Both the position numbers and the translations under genes were made by a program. Below, in pieces: positions 48,797 to 61,700 of a DNA stretch of 64,000 nucleotides (its first letter is position 1; the number at the start of each line of letters is the position of its first letter). Under the pieces are notes generated by a model that saw only the letters and a list, made by a program, of their open reading frames with translations, made no database searches and had not been told where the DNA came from. The stretch comes from Gavia stellata (taxonomy: Eukaryota; Chordata; Aves; Gaviiformes; Gaviidae), in assembly GCF_030936135.1 (NCBI RefSeq), contig NC_082597.1, positions 79,776,495 to 79,840,494 on the forward strand, written 5' to 3'.

Positions 48797-51700
48797 GAGT
48801 ATTTATGGCAGTGAGGATCATAGACTTTGGAATGAATGTGTCCTGATTCCAAGTCAAAATAACAGCCCTGGGTTCAGAGCTGAAGTACGTTAGATATAGA
48901 GTAACACCTGCTCTCTTATAGACCACTGGCATGTAGAACAGAATCTGTTCAGTGACTACCACTGGGAAGGAATGGTATCTATGTACAAACAGATTTTTGG
49001 CTATGCCAGTTGAAAAGCATATGATCCTGCCTGCAAGGCACAGATGAATTTATGATGCTTTCCATTTTACTCCCAGCTTACAAGTCACTGGTATCAGCTG
49101 TACCAAGTTTTATTTCACTGGGAACATCATTTGTCCTGAGAGCTTGTCTACACAGCAGCGCTTGGGAAAGTTAAGGTCACCGACTCAAGGTGTGAAGTTA
49201 ATACACATGCAGGTTTCAGGGTGAATGCTCCCATTCAGAAGTAAAGTTTGCTATATAACAAAATAAAGCCATTTTCCTTCTGAAGAAAGAAATTTAATGG
49301 CAGATGTAATAAACTTTTAGTTTATGCATGTGCTTCACACCTTTAGTCTAAACCACCAAGCAGACAAGTCCTAAGATGCACTCTCTCACAAAACTTCTAG
49401 TACTTCCAACAAGCTCATCTGCAATCAGAGAACTGTATCTTTATGTCAGATAGCAAACGCACAGAAGCAATGCTGGGATAAAACCACAGTCGAGACAGAC
49501 GTTGGTTTATCACAAAGTAAGCTTATTGGTTTGGCCCTATACACCATCTTAGCAAGATGCATGATATGACAACTATGACGAGGTGTCTGCCTTCCCTCCA
49601 AGCAGACATATGAAGCATGAGTGAGAACTCGTTTCTCTCTAGCATACCAACAACAGGATGAAGGATCTCTTGAGGAGATAAGTCTAGGGCACTAATCCTT
49701 TCATAATCATGACAGGCAAATTTGTGACCTCAAGTGACTCAAATCATCACCAGTGCTAACACTGGCTTTTTCTTTTCTCCTTGAAAATTTTTGAAGCAGC
49801 ACCATGTCCCAGTAACATGTCAAATATCTGGCTGGCTGGTATGCACTGAAGAAGTCTTTTAGAACAGCTTGTTTAGAACTGAATTCTGCCCAAGCGTTTG
49901 CCATTGTGGTTGGAAGCCGCAAGGTACTTAAACACATACTTACTTTAAGCACATGCATAGCTCTTCTGAAAAGAACACAGCTACCCACACATGCTTGATT
50001 ATGAAGCAAACACGGAACTAGCACGCTCAGCAGAAACCTGCCAAGTCAAGCCCAGAATGCTGCAGGATGCGTGTGAGGTTGGCCCACATGTCATGGCAAA
50101 AGGCAAAGTACACAGATTTGAATGCCATACTAAGGAAATAATTGCAGTAAAAGAAAGGCGCAGGTTAGATAGCAGTGCTATAAGAGTGTTTCTCCATGCT
50201 GCGACTGATACATGATATGGATGTGGGGAAATGGCTCTCAGTGCAGTTCTCTAGGGACTCCTAAAAACTTCAGGGCAGTTTGCTCAGAGCATTCTGCTAA
50301 CAGGCCTGGAAGGCATGCCAGAAATAATAAATCACCATTAAATTGTCAGGGTCAGTGGCAAAGTAGTGGCACAGATAAGTAATCTGATTTTCTTTGCTTC
50401 AAACCTCGTTAGCACAAGTCTTTACAATGCATAGGTTAAGCCCCTCTTAATACTCCACAGGAGACTCATGTATTTCTGAGTCACTGATAAACTAGAGAAA
50501 CTATACAAGAAACAAACTGCCTACAAACAGATGTAGACCTTGATTTGAAAGGCTGTCAGATAAAACCAACATTGACACACCTTTAATCCTCTCCAATTAA
50601 ACCCTTGTTTCTTTTTCCTGCCAAGATTTTTCTGCAGTATCCACTGTTGATGACGATGACCTATTAAAATATTCACAGCTTGATTCTCTATGGAAAGGAG
50701 TGCTCTCTAATAGAAGGGTAGGAGCCACTGAGTTCATAGCCTGGTAAATGCCAAGTTATTTCGCAGTGTTTGGTGTGATATAAATTTAAATACACTTCAG
50801 CACCAGGAATGCACTCACCTCCTTCAGAAAAATGATCCGCTGCCTAATTGCTCAGGTAATAGATGAAACAGCAGAACCTTCTTACTTGCTAGTTAATCCC
50901 TGGGTGAACAACTCCCTCCCTCCAGTTCCTTCATGTTATTGCCCTGAAGGCATGTTTAGGTCATCTGCTGGCTGCCTCCCTGCTCTTCCTTTGAGGTGAC
51001 TTACCTTGGGTTCAGCGTAACAAATTAGCCCAGGAATGCAATTTTCACCAAGCGTGGCCATTTGGAACTTTTACCCTTATTACCTCTCCCAAAGATCACT
51101 TGATTGAATTAAACCTTGACTTGTTGCAGCAATTTTTCCCTTCAGGCCACAGGGATCGTGCTGGTATTGCTATGCTTTCTCTGCTCTGAAGGAACTGAGA
51201 TCACTGCAGCACCGAGGCTTCCCTCTAGGTATGGGTCATATAGCAGGCCCCAAGTCCTGCTTTTTAACAACAGCTTATATGGATTCGCTGTGGCAGGAGG
51301 ATAAACAGCCCAGGTCATCACAGATGTGAAAGCAAGTGTGTTTTCTGAACAGTTGTAGGGAATGTTTGAACAGGGTGTGTCAGGAGAAAGAGAGGAGTAA
51401 TACAGAGAAGCAAATCAAAACTCTTCCTTAGGTAAAAAGGCTTTATGAACACAAAACAATTCTCAGAAAGGCATAGATTGATAAGATGCATGATTTAACA
51501 AAGCTGAGAAACCACCACTTAAAAAAACCTAGCCCAAGTACTCCTTACTTGAATATGGCAGGCAGCCAGCTCTGAATTAGACAGCATTTAATAAAGAAGA
51601 ATCTCAAATTAGGTGAGAATTTAACAGCTTCACACAGGAATGCTGCAATCAAGGCACTGGTTAACCGGTATATACCACTGTCCTCTAGTGGACACATCAG

Positions 51701-53031
51701 ACCTGTACAGCTCCGGTGACTGGCACTATCACTGTTACTAGCTGTGAGGAATTCTGGTTTCAGCACCTCAACTGTTTAGAGTGACTCAGTTGTTAAAGCC
51801 CAGCTAAGTGGATCACACAGTAACAGTGAATGATAGAAAAAAAAGAAAAGAAAGCTGCCCAAGCATGCATGGTAGAGGCCATCTCCATGTCTGTTTGAAA
51901 GAGGCACAGTGAATGGTGGATCTCTTTGCTATGTAACAGGACAAACAATCCTAACAGAGGAGGGAGAACTACAGTACCACTAATTCTTCCTTTCCTTCCC
52001 CCAAAATAAATCTATGGCCATATATGGTTTTCTGCTCAATCCTCCTCATTCCTCTTTCTTCTCCTTCTCTTCCAATAGGCTTTCCTAAGCAGAGTACAAA
52101 GCTTATCTCATCATCATCCATGATGCCATTCTAACATTCTAGAAGTAAAATGGCCTAGAAATTAAAGGCAGGCAAAGCAAGTTTGCTGCTCTTCTCACAG
52201 CACTGTTACAGGGACTTACTGGAGAGGAGGTAACACAGGAGACCCAAAAACTGAAGTGTTCACTAAAGTGAACATCAATTCTGGATTACAGTTATTCCTT
52301 GCCAAAATGGGGAAAACTGACCTGAGGTCTGATTTCATTAAATCTCCCTTCTGGTATAGCCACAATAAATAAGCATGCTATGGGCACAGGTTACCCCCTG
52401 CCCTGAACTGATTTTGCCTTCCTTCCAAACTGTAGCTCCCTATTATAGCTTTGTTAGATAAATATCCATAATGGGGAAGGATAAGATGGTAAGGCTCTAT
52501 CAACATGTAAGTGATGATGATGATTCCTTTTAAGTTGTCCTTTAAGAAAAGTTACGGAGGGCCACACACGTACCTTTGAAAGTATCAGCTTGGTTAAGCA
52601 CAATCTAAACTTAGTGCAACACTTTCCAACAGAGTCTAAAAATAGGAAGACCAAGATTTTGTGGAAATACACGAGGAGATGCTAACACAGTGTTTCAGGA
52701 AATAAGACACTGCAACTTGACATAATCCTGAAAGAAATAAATATAGCTTCAGTGATTTATCTCCCTACAGAAAGCAAAGCTGGTACTGTAAGGAAATACT
52801 CAGCCCCCACTATGTGGGGTTGCATGTTACAATGTCCTTGCTGTGACAGCCAGCACCCACTTTCCCCTGCGACCAGCAAGATGTTTGGCGTTAATATACT
52901 TGGGGAAGACAATTTTTTCCAGTAAAATGTGACTGAGGCTCTCAATTTGTTAGGACTGAGCTCAAGTTAAGGACTGTGTTAACAAAGTAAAGTAAAACCT
53001 TCAAAAAGAAAAGAAAACACAAAACTACTGC

Positions 53032-53070
53032 GGGGGGTATGGGGTAAAGAGTGGGGTAAAGAGGGTATGG
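53032..53070. repeat. G-rich short tandem (GGGGTAAAGAG twice)
   Basis: Two copies of GGGGTAAAGAG flanked by GGGGGGTAT and GGGTATGGG. Four or more G-runs lie within 40 nt, so a G-quadruplex on the plus strand is conceivable. Confidence 0.5.
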
Positions 53071-54366
53071 GCTTCAACAAAGCCTGAGAATAAAGACCTG
53101 TACCTACTATACATACGCTTTCTCATGCACATGGCCCCACACACCTTCTTACAGGCATGCCCATTTCCTCTGAAAGACATGTTCCTCAAGTTTTGTTATC
53201 CCAGCTATTGTGAACAGCAAGCACGAGAAAACACCAAAGAGAGCTATTTCAAGCACGTTCGATAAAGCAAAGAAGTGCACTGTCACTCAACCCTTAGAAA
53301 GTTTTCTTTTCCAGGGCACTTGCTGGGAGTTCCGTCACAAGAATTTACAAATAGGTGCCTTGTTTCACAGCTTCACACAGAGGTTATTTCGGTTTTGCCC
53401 CTTTGATTACAGATTACAGTGGAAATTAGTCCTTCAGTCAGGGGCTAGCGGCTTCAAGGCTTCCTGACGTACACATACGGTAAATTCCTATTTTCTAGCC
53501 ATGTAGCAATATGAAATACGCTATGTGAATTCAGCTAGGCACAAACACCGTGAATTTTTAGCATGTTTTCAGGTTAGTCGGTTTGCTCCTCTCGGAAAAA
53601 CTTTGCTTCCCAACCAGTATTGGATTACTTTGCCTAAAAAACATGCAAGTACTAAGGCTGCACTTAATTCTTTCAACGCCTAATACTCTCATCAAATAGG
53701 TATCAAGCCACATATACAAGAACCGCTTCCATGATTTTCTGTAGGACACAGAGAAATGATACTTGGTCTTGGACAGCTGGAGACATATTTTACCATAGAC
53801 ATCCAGGCCATTTCTTTTGTGCATGCTCTGTAGCCTGCACAGCCTATTCTCTAGAGCATGTGTGTTTATGCTCTTCACCTCCAGAAGTTCTTTTGGACAA
53901 ATTTACTGCTCTCTTTGTCACAGTTAAAACAGGAGGAAGGCGGGTTTTTCACATGTGACAAACTTCACCATGGATGGAGATGGGTGGATCCCAGAATTCC
54001 CTACAAAGAGAGTGGACTGCTCCTACTGGGTCATACGCTAGGAGGGCAGGCATGCAAAATCTTTGCAGTTCTGTCTTTTTGCCCAAGAATCTCAAAATCC
54101 AGTGAGAATTAGCAGCATCCTCAATGTGTCACAAATATTTAAGTAACACTCATTTGGCTTCAGATCTCCATCTATTCAGCAAGCATAGATAGGTCTGACT
54201 AAGATTTCACTGAGGTCGAAGAGGAAAGTGTGGACTGCAGAGTGGGTTTAATTAAGCAGCAGAGTTAATGAGGTCTTGATAGAAATTTTATATGCTATAT
54301 GTTTACGTAAAGTTTTTAAAAGTACTGGCTATAGCTATAGGTAGATAGATAAGGCTTAAGAACACT

Positions 54367-54404
54367 GTTACAGATTTAAATGTTTGTTACAGATTTAAAT
54401 GCAT
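54367..54404. repeat. 19-bp tandem duplication
   Basis: GTTACAGATTTAAATG plus three bases occurs twice head to tail; only the last three bases differ. Confidence 0.8.
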
Positions 54405-57061
54405 GTTTCCTTTTTGCACATATGCATACCTCTAAGTATGGTTATTTGTAATAACTTTACTCAGTGTTAGGAAAGTTATGACAAAATAAAGGAACAGGTG
54501 GGGAAGAAGACTTAGTGGAAAATTATTATGGTACGTAGTTAGGAGACTTTAGAGGAGGCAGCATGGTTCATGCGTTAGCTTGCCAATAAAAAAGGAAGCA
54601 GAAAGAGCAAGTGAAAAACGCTTTCACCAGGCATTGAGAAAAGGAACATAACAAAACACTCACTGACCCTCTCTTACTTTATCCTGGCCTAGAGCAAAAA
54701 ACAAAGAACCCCAAACTGTTGCAAATCACATAGATAAGTAATTTCTTTCTTAATCCAAATCTCAGGTTTGTACTTATCTTTTGGGAGTTTGGGGGCTCCT
54801 TACAGCTTTTTTGGTTTATTCATTTTTGTGCCAGTAAAAGCACTGCTTTAGCAAACAGCCCAGTGCAAAGGTAATGTACAGGCTAGAAAGTTTAGCATCT
54901 CAGCAAGCCTGGGGAGTAAATCTCCATTCCAAGTCAGGTTAACAGCGGAATCCAAATCTTTTCCTACCATTATCATCAAATAAAAACCTTCTTTGGTCAG
55001 AACACCTCCAAGCAACCCCAGATTGCTGCATCTGTGCAAAGTAAAATTTTCAGGGGATCCTCCACTGTTCTAGATGTAACCTTGTCCTATTTGTAGAGAC
55101 CACAGATGTACATCTTGACTCCATTTGAGGCAAGACATAAAGTGAGACAAGATATAAAGTAATGCTCTCGTTATGACAGCTACTTTGCCTGGCAAACTTC
55201 TCCCTTTATGTGGGAAATTAAAGCATGAGGAAAGCACTTTTGGCATGGGATTCAGAAGCATGAAGGTCTTAAATTTTGTTTATATAAAACCTACCATTTC
55301 AATTACAAGGCTATAGTTAAAGTAGTGTAACATTTTCATGTTATAATTAGTTATGCTGGCAAAAAGGGGTTCGTATCAATAGAATTTGTAAACTATACCA
55401 ATTAAGGGAAATTAATTAGCACTGGTATACCTTTAGTGGTCCCTCCAAGGTGGTGTATTGGTAACATTACCACAGGGGAAAAACCCTAATTGAAAAAAAA
55501 ACTGTAATCAATGCACAAACCTGTGAGTACTGGTATACCTAACTACTAGTACATAAATCCAATTCTTTGACTCATAGATGCCTAGAGATGGAAGACTGCT
55601 CAAGAGATTATTTAGTCCATCATGCCCAAGGCACAACTGGCTTTATTTTGAAGGCATTTTTGCAGTGTCTACAGAGACTCCTACCAGCCCAAGTGCCTTA
55701 GAGACAAGTTTAAGTCACTGACAATAGGTCAGTGAGCAAGTCTGGATTAACTGTGAAGGAAAGGCAGATGATTAACCTCTCTCCTTAAGCATAGAGACTA
55801 TTTCTAGCACCACTGAGGTATGGAGATATTTATTTGGGTTCTCAGAGCAGATTCAGAGAGAAACTGTGGTACCCCATCTCTCATACATCTTGCAAACGTC
55901 CTACCTCCCCCTCATTTTTCAAGAGGAGTTGAGTACCTGATTGTTTCCATGGCTTTACAGTCCTCCAAGTCCAAAGCCACGATCCCAACACCACCTTGTT
56001 CAAGTGCAACCTCATATTGGACATGCCTGCATGTGACAGGAAACAAGGGTTTCCCCTAAGTTCCCTAGACTCCTTAAAGCTCCTTCTTTGTGTATGTCCA
56101 AAAGCAGTGCCATCAAACAGCTCTGAACTTCCCTGGAATCCTCTCCCCAGTCCCCTTTGAGGCTGCATCCTGTAGTTCCAACCTCATCTGATGCCACTAC
56201 ATCCTATTAAACAAGGAATATACTTTATATTAAAACCCTTGCATAGAAAAAAAAAAAAAAAATCAGAATCAAGCTTTGGCTCTAGATCCAGAATCATGAG
56301 TGCTCTCCTGTTAAGCAGCCACCCTGGTCAGCAGGCTGCTCTCAGGAGGCTCATGCTGTCTCTTGACCTAGACTTTTCTCACATTTGCTTCTGCAGTTTG
56401 AAGGGGAGGGCCCCTCACTCAGTTTATCTTATGCTCTAGTCAGTCAGGCACTCTGGAGGTGGGAAGTGCAGCTTTTTTGCAGATTTTAAACCTTCCCCAC
56501 TCCAAGCAAAGCAGGGGTGTGAACTCTGCTCTCCCACCTCTGCAGCAAGGCTTCATCTACTCGCGGTCTTCCGTGCTGGAGAAGCCCTGTGCTCTACCTC
56601 CACAGCAACAGACGAGCCAGCCTGGGTCCTGTCCTGAGGAGGGCTGTCGCCACCCGTCTTCCAGAGGGGGATCCCGGCTGGTAAGGAGGAAAGAAAAACC
56701 TTTTTCAGATGCCAGACACACAGTCTGCTGAAGAGAGATTCAAGGTTCACTCCTTTTATTTTTAATGATACTATTAGCGGTCACTGTTCCCCGGGAGCTG
56801 GGGTTTCCCGCGCAGCCGGTACGCTGGGGCCTGCCCGCCGAAAGGGCCTGGCCCAGCCCCGTCACCCGGGCGGGGGTCGGGGGGAGAAGGCCGCAGCCTG
56901 CTTCGGCCGCAGCCGCGCACAGGCCACCGCGCGGAACCCCTGATTTCTGCCCACCCGAACTGCGCGGCACCCACCCGGGCCGCCGCGGCTACCACCCACG
57001 CGTGGGGACAGGCGGGGAGGGCCCCCCGGCCGCTTCCTGGGTGCCCGCGCTGACGCTGCGG

Positions 57062-57107
57062 CGTCAGGGCCCGGGGCCGCCCGCACCGTCAGGGCCCGGG
57101 GCCGCCC
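57062..57107. repeat. 21-bp direct duplication in the CpG island
   Basis: CGTCAGGGCCCGGGGCCGCCC occurs twice exactly, with a 25-bp period. Each copy contains the palindrome GGGCCCGGGGCC-like core. Confidence 0.9.
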
Positions 57108-57288
57108 CTCCTTAAAGGGCCCGCGCCGGGGGCTGAGGGCCGCGCCGCGCGCCACACGCCGGCGGCAGGTGGCGCTGTGCGCCTGCGCGGGGTCCCGCCC
57201 GCCGCCTCCCTCAGCGCCTGGGCTCCTGCGCGGGGAGGTGAGGGGGGGCCCGGCGGGGCCGGGGCTTCCCCGGGCTGCTGCCGCTCAC

Positions 57289-57450
57289 CGGCCCCGACGA
57301 GTCCGCATGGCGGTGCGGGACGGGGCCGATCCCGAAAGTCCCTGGAGTTCAAAGCGGGGACGCGTTTTGGCTTTGGAAACGGCAGGTGGTGCCGGGCCGC
57401 GGCCAGCGCAGCCAGGAGCGAGTGGCTGAGGGCCGATGGGCGACACCATC
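57289..57450 (-). other. CDPF1: Possible non-coding first exon of CDPF1
   Basis: On the minus strand a clean donor, CCG|GTGAGC, lies at 57283-57288 inside the CpG island. Its exon would join the acceptor at 46182. An ATG at 57308-57306 would then read seven codons into a TAG formed just past the junction, a short upstream ORF. The 5' limit given is arbitrary. This is inference without transcript support. Confidence 0.3.
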
Positions 57451-57480
57451 CCATCGGCCGTAACGCTCCCCATAAACTCA

Positions 57481-58188
57481 TTGCTTTGCGAAGAGCGTGC
57501 AAGATTCAAGGAAAAGAATCTACACATACATTCTGTGGTCTGTTTGTATTCAACGTGAACTGCCTGGAGGATGCCCCCAGCTTTACGAATAAGAAATAGG
57601 GCTTTTGACCAAGTTGACCAGTCTTCCCAGTTGACTTGGACAGTCTTCCCTTTCAGGAGGTCACCTAGTGACTAGTGTGCAGGTACAGTTTTACAGTACA
57701 GAAGTCTACTAACCCCTCCTCAGGCTATATAACAGGATTTTATAGCCCACAGTTAATGTCTTCCAAAGGGACACTGTAACAAAGTCTTCTGTGTACAAAT
57801 GCAAATGCAGCGTTGTGAAGGTTTATGTTTAATGGCTGGGTTGTACCCTGCTAACTCATCCTGTCTTTTTTTATTCCTTATGCTCTGAGTAGGAAGGATT
57901 TATTAGTGTTTTCACATCTCAGGCCATTTTTGCTCTTACATGAGCACGTGCTCAGCCAGAGGCGAGAGTCCTGCTCAGACACCTGAGCTAACTCCTTATG
58001 CATCACCACTGTGAAATGGGTATCAGTTCCTGTGTCTACCAGCTCTGCCCGGCGTGGTGTTAGTAATAAGAGATACAAGGTCATGCTTAGCAAGAAAACT
58101 GGAGCAAGGGAAGTTTTTGAAAGTAACTTTTACTCAGTGACTGGGTGGGCATCCATCTGCGGATGGTGAATGACTGCTTTTGCTGTGT
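57481..58188. other. Spacer between CpG island and PKDREJ 3' region
   Basis: I see no gene, repeat or RNA here. Composition falls back from the CpG island to ordinary AT-rich sequence. Confidence 0.6.
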
Positions 58189-58276
58189 GGTGTTGGGTGA
58201 GTTGGTTTTTGGTGTGTTGTGGGGTTTTTTTGTGTTGTTGGGGGTTTTTTTTTGGTTTTTTTTTTTGTTTTTTTTA
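58189..58276. repeat. G/T-rich low-complexity tract
   Basis: Runs of T alternate with GG, GGG and TGTTG units, with almost no A or C. It directly precedes a CR1 fragment. Confidence 0.75.
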
Positions 58277-58343
58277 AGGTTGGACTTGATGATCTTACAG
58301 GTCTTTTCCAACCTTAGTGATTCTGTGATTCTGTGATTCTGTG
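58277..58343 (+). mobile_element. CR1 LINE 3'-end fragment
   Basis: Contains AAGGTTGGACTTGATGATCT and CTTTTCCAACCTTAGTGATT, then three ATTCTGTG tail units, the hallmark CR1 3' end. It is only 67 bp, extremely 5'-truncated, in plus orientation. Confidence 0.92.
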
Positions 58344-58349
58344 ACTTGT

Positions 58350-58512
58350 GGGTTTGGGTTTTTTCCCCCCTTCACTTCTTAAACCGTCCTTATCTTGACC
58401 CACAAGTTTTTTTCTCACTTTTGCCCTTTGATTCTCCCCCCTTGCTGCTGGGAGGGGAGTGAGCGAGCAGCTGGGTGGGAGCTTACCTGCCAACCGGGGT
58501 CAACCCAGGACA
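58350..58512 (+). mobile_element. Fragment resembling the 3' end of an avian ERV LTR
   Basis: The sequence has the landmarks of a common avian LTR end that I recognise: CTTCTTAAACCGTC, TTATCTTGACCCACAAG, TCTCACTTTTGCCC, GGGGAGTGAGCGAGC, then CAACCGGGGTCAACCCA near the end. It directly follows the CR1 tail. No internal retroviral genes are present. The family assignment is from memory of the pattern and is uncertain. Confidence 0.5.
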
Positions 58513-58626
58513 CCATGACAAGTACCAGCCAAGTACCACTGAAATTGATGCAAAATAGTCCAGAAAAAATCTGAGCACAGTCACTAGTAAGGGGTTGAAT
58601 GCTAAAAAATTCTTAAAAGTAAATAT

Positions 58627-58632
58627 TTTATT
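58627..58632 (-). terminator. PKDREJ: Poly(A) signal of PKDREJ
   Basis: AATAAA on the minus strand (TTTATT on plus), 69 nt past the PKDREJ stop codon, predicting a very short 3' UTR. It lies just outside the LTR-like fragment. Confidence 0.6.
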
Positions 58633-58701
58633 TATAAAATTTTCTTTGAAATGCAAATATTACAAAGTAAAGGTAGTCTTGAATACAAAGTCTTTCCTTG
58701 C

Positions 58702-61700
58702 TCATAAGACAAGATAAACCATTTTTTTTCCATCTATTTTTCTGTTCTTGAGCCGTAAATGTCGCTGAAATCTTCTCTCAGGCTGCCCGTAGAGTACACT
58801 GTGAAAAAGATCAGGCTCACTGGTTTTGGATGTTTTACAAATCAGAAGATAAAATATCCTTCTGAGCCTTTGCAATACAAAAGTAACCACTTGTGCTTCA
58901 TCAGATGGTTCTTCATATACAATTTGTTTCATATCCCCATAGGCAGACGTAATAACAGCTTGGAAAAGATTGATCAAGACACAGATCATCACCAACATGA
59001 AAGAGGCTAGGAAAAGACCACCCAGCAACCTGTTGGATGAAAATGCAGTATCTCTGAAAGCTGAGACACAGTAAGAGAATATGGTCTGAGCTGAGTGAAT
59101 CATGTTATTGTAATTCCATTCATGCTGCCCAAACACAAGGTAGCCAAAAGCCATAAATATAAAGAAGTACACCACCACCACAAGGGCCATTGAGGAGATT
59201 CCAGGAAGGGCTGCCAAGATCGATCTTTGTGCCAGGCGCACATCATAAAAAAATTGAGAATATTTTAGAGTTTTCAAAACTACAAGAAATGCTAAAAAAC
59301 CCATAGTAATCCTTAAAATCTGATCTAAATGAGAAACTGCATGAAAATGAATGAAATCATTCGGGTGAAGTAAGTAAAACTTCACTATATCTGCTCCCAC
59401 CTTAAACTTTATGACCTTTAAAAAAACAAAAAGGAGGAATGCTGATTTTAAGCTAAAGTTGATTATATTGGAAATGTTTTTAACATAATCTTTTTTTTCT
59501 TGGCCTATGATGTGAAGCTCATCTGCAATGTAAATGAACAGAAAGGCAAGAACAATTACAAACACAAATACTTGAGCTTTAGTTTGCTGATGAAAAATGG
59601 GGAGTGCAAAAGAGTGTACTGACAAACTTGGTTTTATGATCCCAAAATGAGACATTTCAAATATGACTGAGATGGTGCAAAAGAGATCTGCATCTGAGTT
59701 AAATGTAGTTAGTTCAATTATCACAGCCCATGTCTTTTCATCAAGCCAGTTGCTCTGTTGTAGAGTGTCCAGCCTTGTCGTTGAATTAAGTCTTCCTGCT
59801 TCAGGGAAAAAGTAAAATGTGTATCCTGCTGGTCCATATGTGTGCAAATCTCCGTATGAATAATACATCCATGGAGTCCTGTTTCGCTGGTAAGTGAACC
59901 CACTGTAGCTGCTGGCATCCTTGGAAACAGACTGGTTGGCAACCTTTGCCCAAGTGCCAGCATAGTCCCCTTTCTCTGGGATGTCACTGCCGTATTTGTG
60001 AAGACAGTGGCTTTTACTGATCACAAAGTTATTTACAAAGCTGTGAGGATGGAAACATTTTTTCTCAGTACCTTTAGCGCGCACTTGCCTCATCCTAGGC
60101 AATCCAATGATTTTGGACCAGCTTTCGGGAAGAAAGGTTGGCTGAATGTCATTGTGGATCAAAGGCAAGAACAAGTCTTTCACCCACATGTAGATATGTT
60201 CTAGCTTATTTACGCTGGAGAGTCGTGGAGAGAATTGTTTATGGATGAATCGGTTGTAGTGGAAACTGTTGGCGTTCTCAGTGGAATAAGCAAGGTTTAA
60301 TAGCAGTGTTAAAAAGCCAAGGTGACTGATGAAACCTTTTGTGAAAATAAATGCCTTGACTTTCATTTTTGCCCTTTTCAGTATGTTTGCAATTTCATCA
60401 GCTTCTAAAGGCTTATACTGCTTGGTGCCTTTGACTTCAGCAAGTTTCAAGTGCATCTCTCTCATCTCATCAGCACTCATCACTTCTTTAGCCAACTTAA
60501 CCTCAGAATACTTTTCCTGAGTTAACCATGTGATGTTTTCACAGTATTTTGGACGAATTGTACTCACAGCTGAGAAAAAACTGATTTTTAGAATTGAAAG
60601 GAAAAACACGTTCTCAATAAAGGAGATTGCAGATGCTAAAAGCCACTCCAGTGAAGTCTGATAGCCGTAAGACAAACCATATAACACAATGAAAAATGAT
60701 GATAGCCCAGCTACAGCTATAATTAGTGCCCACGAGAGATAGACGCACCACCACCAAAAAACTATGTGTGGTCGCTTGTGAGAGGGCATGGAGGTAATGC
60801 TTAGTGGTTTCCTTCCTTTCTGAAAGTTGCCCCGTTCTTCTGCGTAATTATTACTAAAATTGGAATTTGATGGTGGTCTTCTCTGGCAGGCCTTAGCCAT
60901 TGGAGGGGAATTCGCGATCATCATCTTCTCCTCTGTTCCAGTTACATTTGCATCTTGTTCAGAAACTCTGCAATTACTCCAGTTTTGGGGAGCTCCCTTG
61001 CTTCTTGTCTTCCTGGAACATGGAGGGCTTTGTGAGCTGCTGGGACCAGGAAGGTTCTCCAAGGGACTAATGTTCCTCGATTGTGCTGAAGCTTCTGAAA
61101 GGTACAATTTTTGCAGACGTTCCTTGCGGTTCTTAAGAGTTCCAGACAGGTGGGGTGAACTTATATTTGGGTCCGTCTGAGCCACACCACGAGGAGAATG
61201 TTCCTTCTGGGAATACTTAAACAAGGCAATTATAATCATTTCCACAGGTATGGTAACCAAAGCACATTCAATTCCTACTGTTATTGATCTCAGATACCTT
61301 AAGTGTATTGGAGATTCTTCATTCTTGTCAGCATTGAAGAACATAATGTTAAAAAGTAAGTTTAATAATAATATTGCTAAACAAGAAGACAACCTTTGGA
61401 GCCTGCTGAAAGTGCCAGTGAGGGCGTGAGCAAAAATCGAGAGCCACAGATGGCGCTCTGTCAGGCCGTTGGCAAGTTTAATCAAAAAATAGTCAATTCT
61501 GGGCAGAGGTGTCTTGGGGTTTGTGACAGAAAATGTCCTTTCTAGTAAGTGATCACCCTTGTCAAGAGAAAGCCATTTCCTGCACATAAAGAACCAGGTC
61601 TTCCTGGTGGACATATTCTCAACTTTGGCTCTGCTTAAGAACCAGCTTGGAGATGGGCCCTTGTTATTGTGCCAGACCCTGAGGGAACAAATGTCTCCCA

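Larger units (their letters stand above)
46183..56770 (-). other. CDPF1: Presumed CDPF1 5' intron
   Basis: About 10.6 kb with no recognisable gene. It contains an (AAC)n microsatellite at 48776, a 19-bp tandem duplication at 54367-54404, a G-rich double unit near 53032, and an A15 run near 56248. The stretch 55570-55740 has a faint look of an old interspersed repeat. Assignment as intron depends on the CpG island being the CDPF1 promoter. Confidence 0.55.
56775..57480. promoter_or_regulatory. CDPF1: CpG island, likely CDPF1 promoter
   Basis: About 700 bp of very G+C-rich, CpG-dense sequence with GC-box-like GGGCGG/CCGCCC motifs (for example near 56866 and 57197) and no TATA box. It is the only full CpG island in the window. 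It lies upstream of CDPF1 and past the 3' end of PKDREJ, so a CDPF1 promoter is the simplest reading. A 21-bp unit is duplicated in it at 57062-57082 and 57087-57107. The long frames on both strands here are compositional. Confidence 0.75.

Noticed and set aside
55570-55740. Possible ancient CR1/MIR-like repeat
   Set aside because: A faint resemblance to CR1-type 3' regions (TAGAGATGG..., TTTAGTCCATCATGCCC), too weak to call by eye; a profile search would decide.
56765-57599. Several long frames (up to 140 codons) on both strands
   Set aside because: They lie in the CpG island, where stop codons are rare because of GC content. The translations are Pro/Ala/Gly/Arg-rich without domains.
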